Source: Thermoplasmata archaeon
Lineage (GTDB): Archaea; Thermoplasmatota; Thermoplasmata; Thermoplasmatales; Aciduliprofundaceae
DNA: 6,398 nt
Reading direction: 5' to 3'
NCBI GenBank assembly: GCA_021160945.1
Contig: JAGHBQ010000120.1
Span: 1 to 6,398, forward strand
Program-made: the position numbers and the translations under genes
Shown here: positions 6,290 through 6,398 of the stretch, piece by piece
Layout: each line of letters opens with the position of its first letter
How positions within the stretch are numbered: position 1 is the stretch's first letter
Notes under the pieces: model-generated
What the model saw: the letters and a program-made list of their open reading frames with translations, nothing else
Told to the model about the DNA's origin: nothing
The model's database searches: none

Positions 6290-6398
6290 ATGCACAAGAA
6301 ACAGAAGCTGAGCTATGAGGACAAGATGCACATAGCGAAGGATATAGTGGTGCCTGGGTTAGTTACGAAGTATGTGGCGAAGCTTTACGATATAAGTG
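6290..6398 (+). CDS. Partial frame, probable transposase N-terminus (helix-turn-helix), cut by the right edge
   Basis: ATG 6290 opens a frame of 36 complete codons to the window end. The peptide begins M-H-K-K-Q-K-L-S-Y-E-D-K and ends T-K-Y-V-A-K-L-Y-D-I-S, resembling the first helix-turn-helix of IS481/IS3-like transposases with an integrase core, where a Y/L-x-x-K start and a V-A-K-L-Y-x-I-S recognition-turn region are common. GAGG at 6281-6284 is 5 bases before the ATG and may act as the ribosome binding site. TTTTTAAA (6230-6237) could be a promoter. Frequent GTG, GCG and ACG codons differ from the A/T-ending codons of hel308, which would fit a mobile gene, although the sample is small. 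The catalytic domain is not visible, so another HTH protein is possible. No terminal inverted repeat can be tested because the other end is outside the window. Confidence 0.5.
   Translation, partial: MHKKQKLSYEDKMHIAKDIVVPGLVTKYVAKLYDIS

Noticed and set aside
6246..6290. Tiny upstream frames ending in TGA that overlaps ATG 6290
   Set aside because: The frames from GTG 6246 (14 codons) or ATG 6279 (three codons) are too short and lack any ribosome-binding context; the TGATG overlap is likely chance.

Overview
The window looks like a piece of an archaeal chromosome. It carries a Hel308-type helicase and an XPF/MUS81-type nuclease with C-terminal helix-hairpin-helix motifs. Its TATA-like boxes lie about 30 bases before start codons that have no Shine-Dalgarno sequence, which points to leaderless mRNAs, and base composition is moderately AT-rich. 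Gene content and promoter style would suit a peptide-using member of the Thermoplasmata / DHVE2 (Aciduliprofundum-like) group. That placement is inference from general resemblance, not from a database match.

Layout. Positions 1-2106 (minus strand) encode the first 702 residues of a secreted family-5 solute-binding protein (peptide ABC transporter type), followed by the start of an extra beta-sandwich-like domain that runs off the left edge. Its promoter, a strong hairpin in the 5' leader and a Shine-Dalgarno sequence lie in the 281-base divergent spacer (2107-2387), which also holds two smaller inverted repeats. Reading right from the spacer, on the plus strand, are a cytosolic reductive-dehalogenase-like corrinoid/iron-sulfur protein (2388-3404), a stand-alone ERCC4 nuclease with a tandem HhH tail (3442-4104) and the Hel308 helicase (4141-6225). 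The gaps between these three are only 37 and 36 bases, but each has its own TATA-like box at a leaderless spacing. A final plus-strand reading frame (from 6290) is cut off by the right edge and resembles the helix-turn-helix N-terminus of a transposase.

How the genes relate. The nuclease and helicase plausibly act on the same branched DNA, at stalled forks and in recombination repair; together they offer the two activities that the euryarchaeal Hef protein carries in one chain. The dehalogenase-like protein has no visible partner (no membrane anchor subunit, no maturation genes) and no evident functional link to the repair genes. The solute-binding protein is transcribed away from everything else and presumably heads a transporter operon to the left. 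I see no convincing new multi-gene system. The observations most worth following are the Tat-less dehalogenase homologue, the structured leader of the transporter gene and the nuclease-helicase pair.
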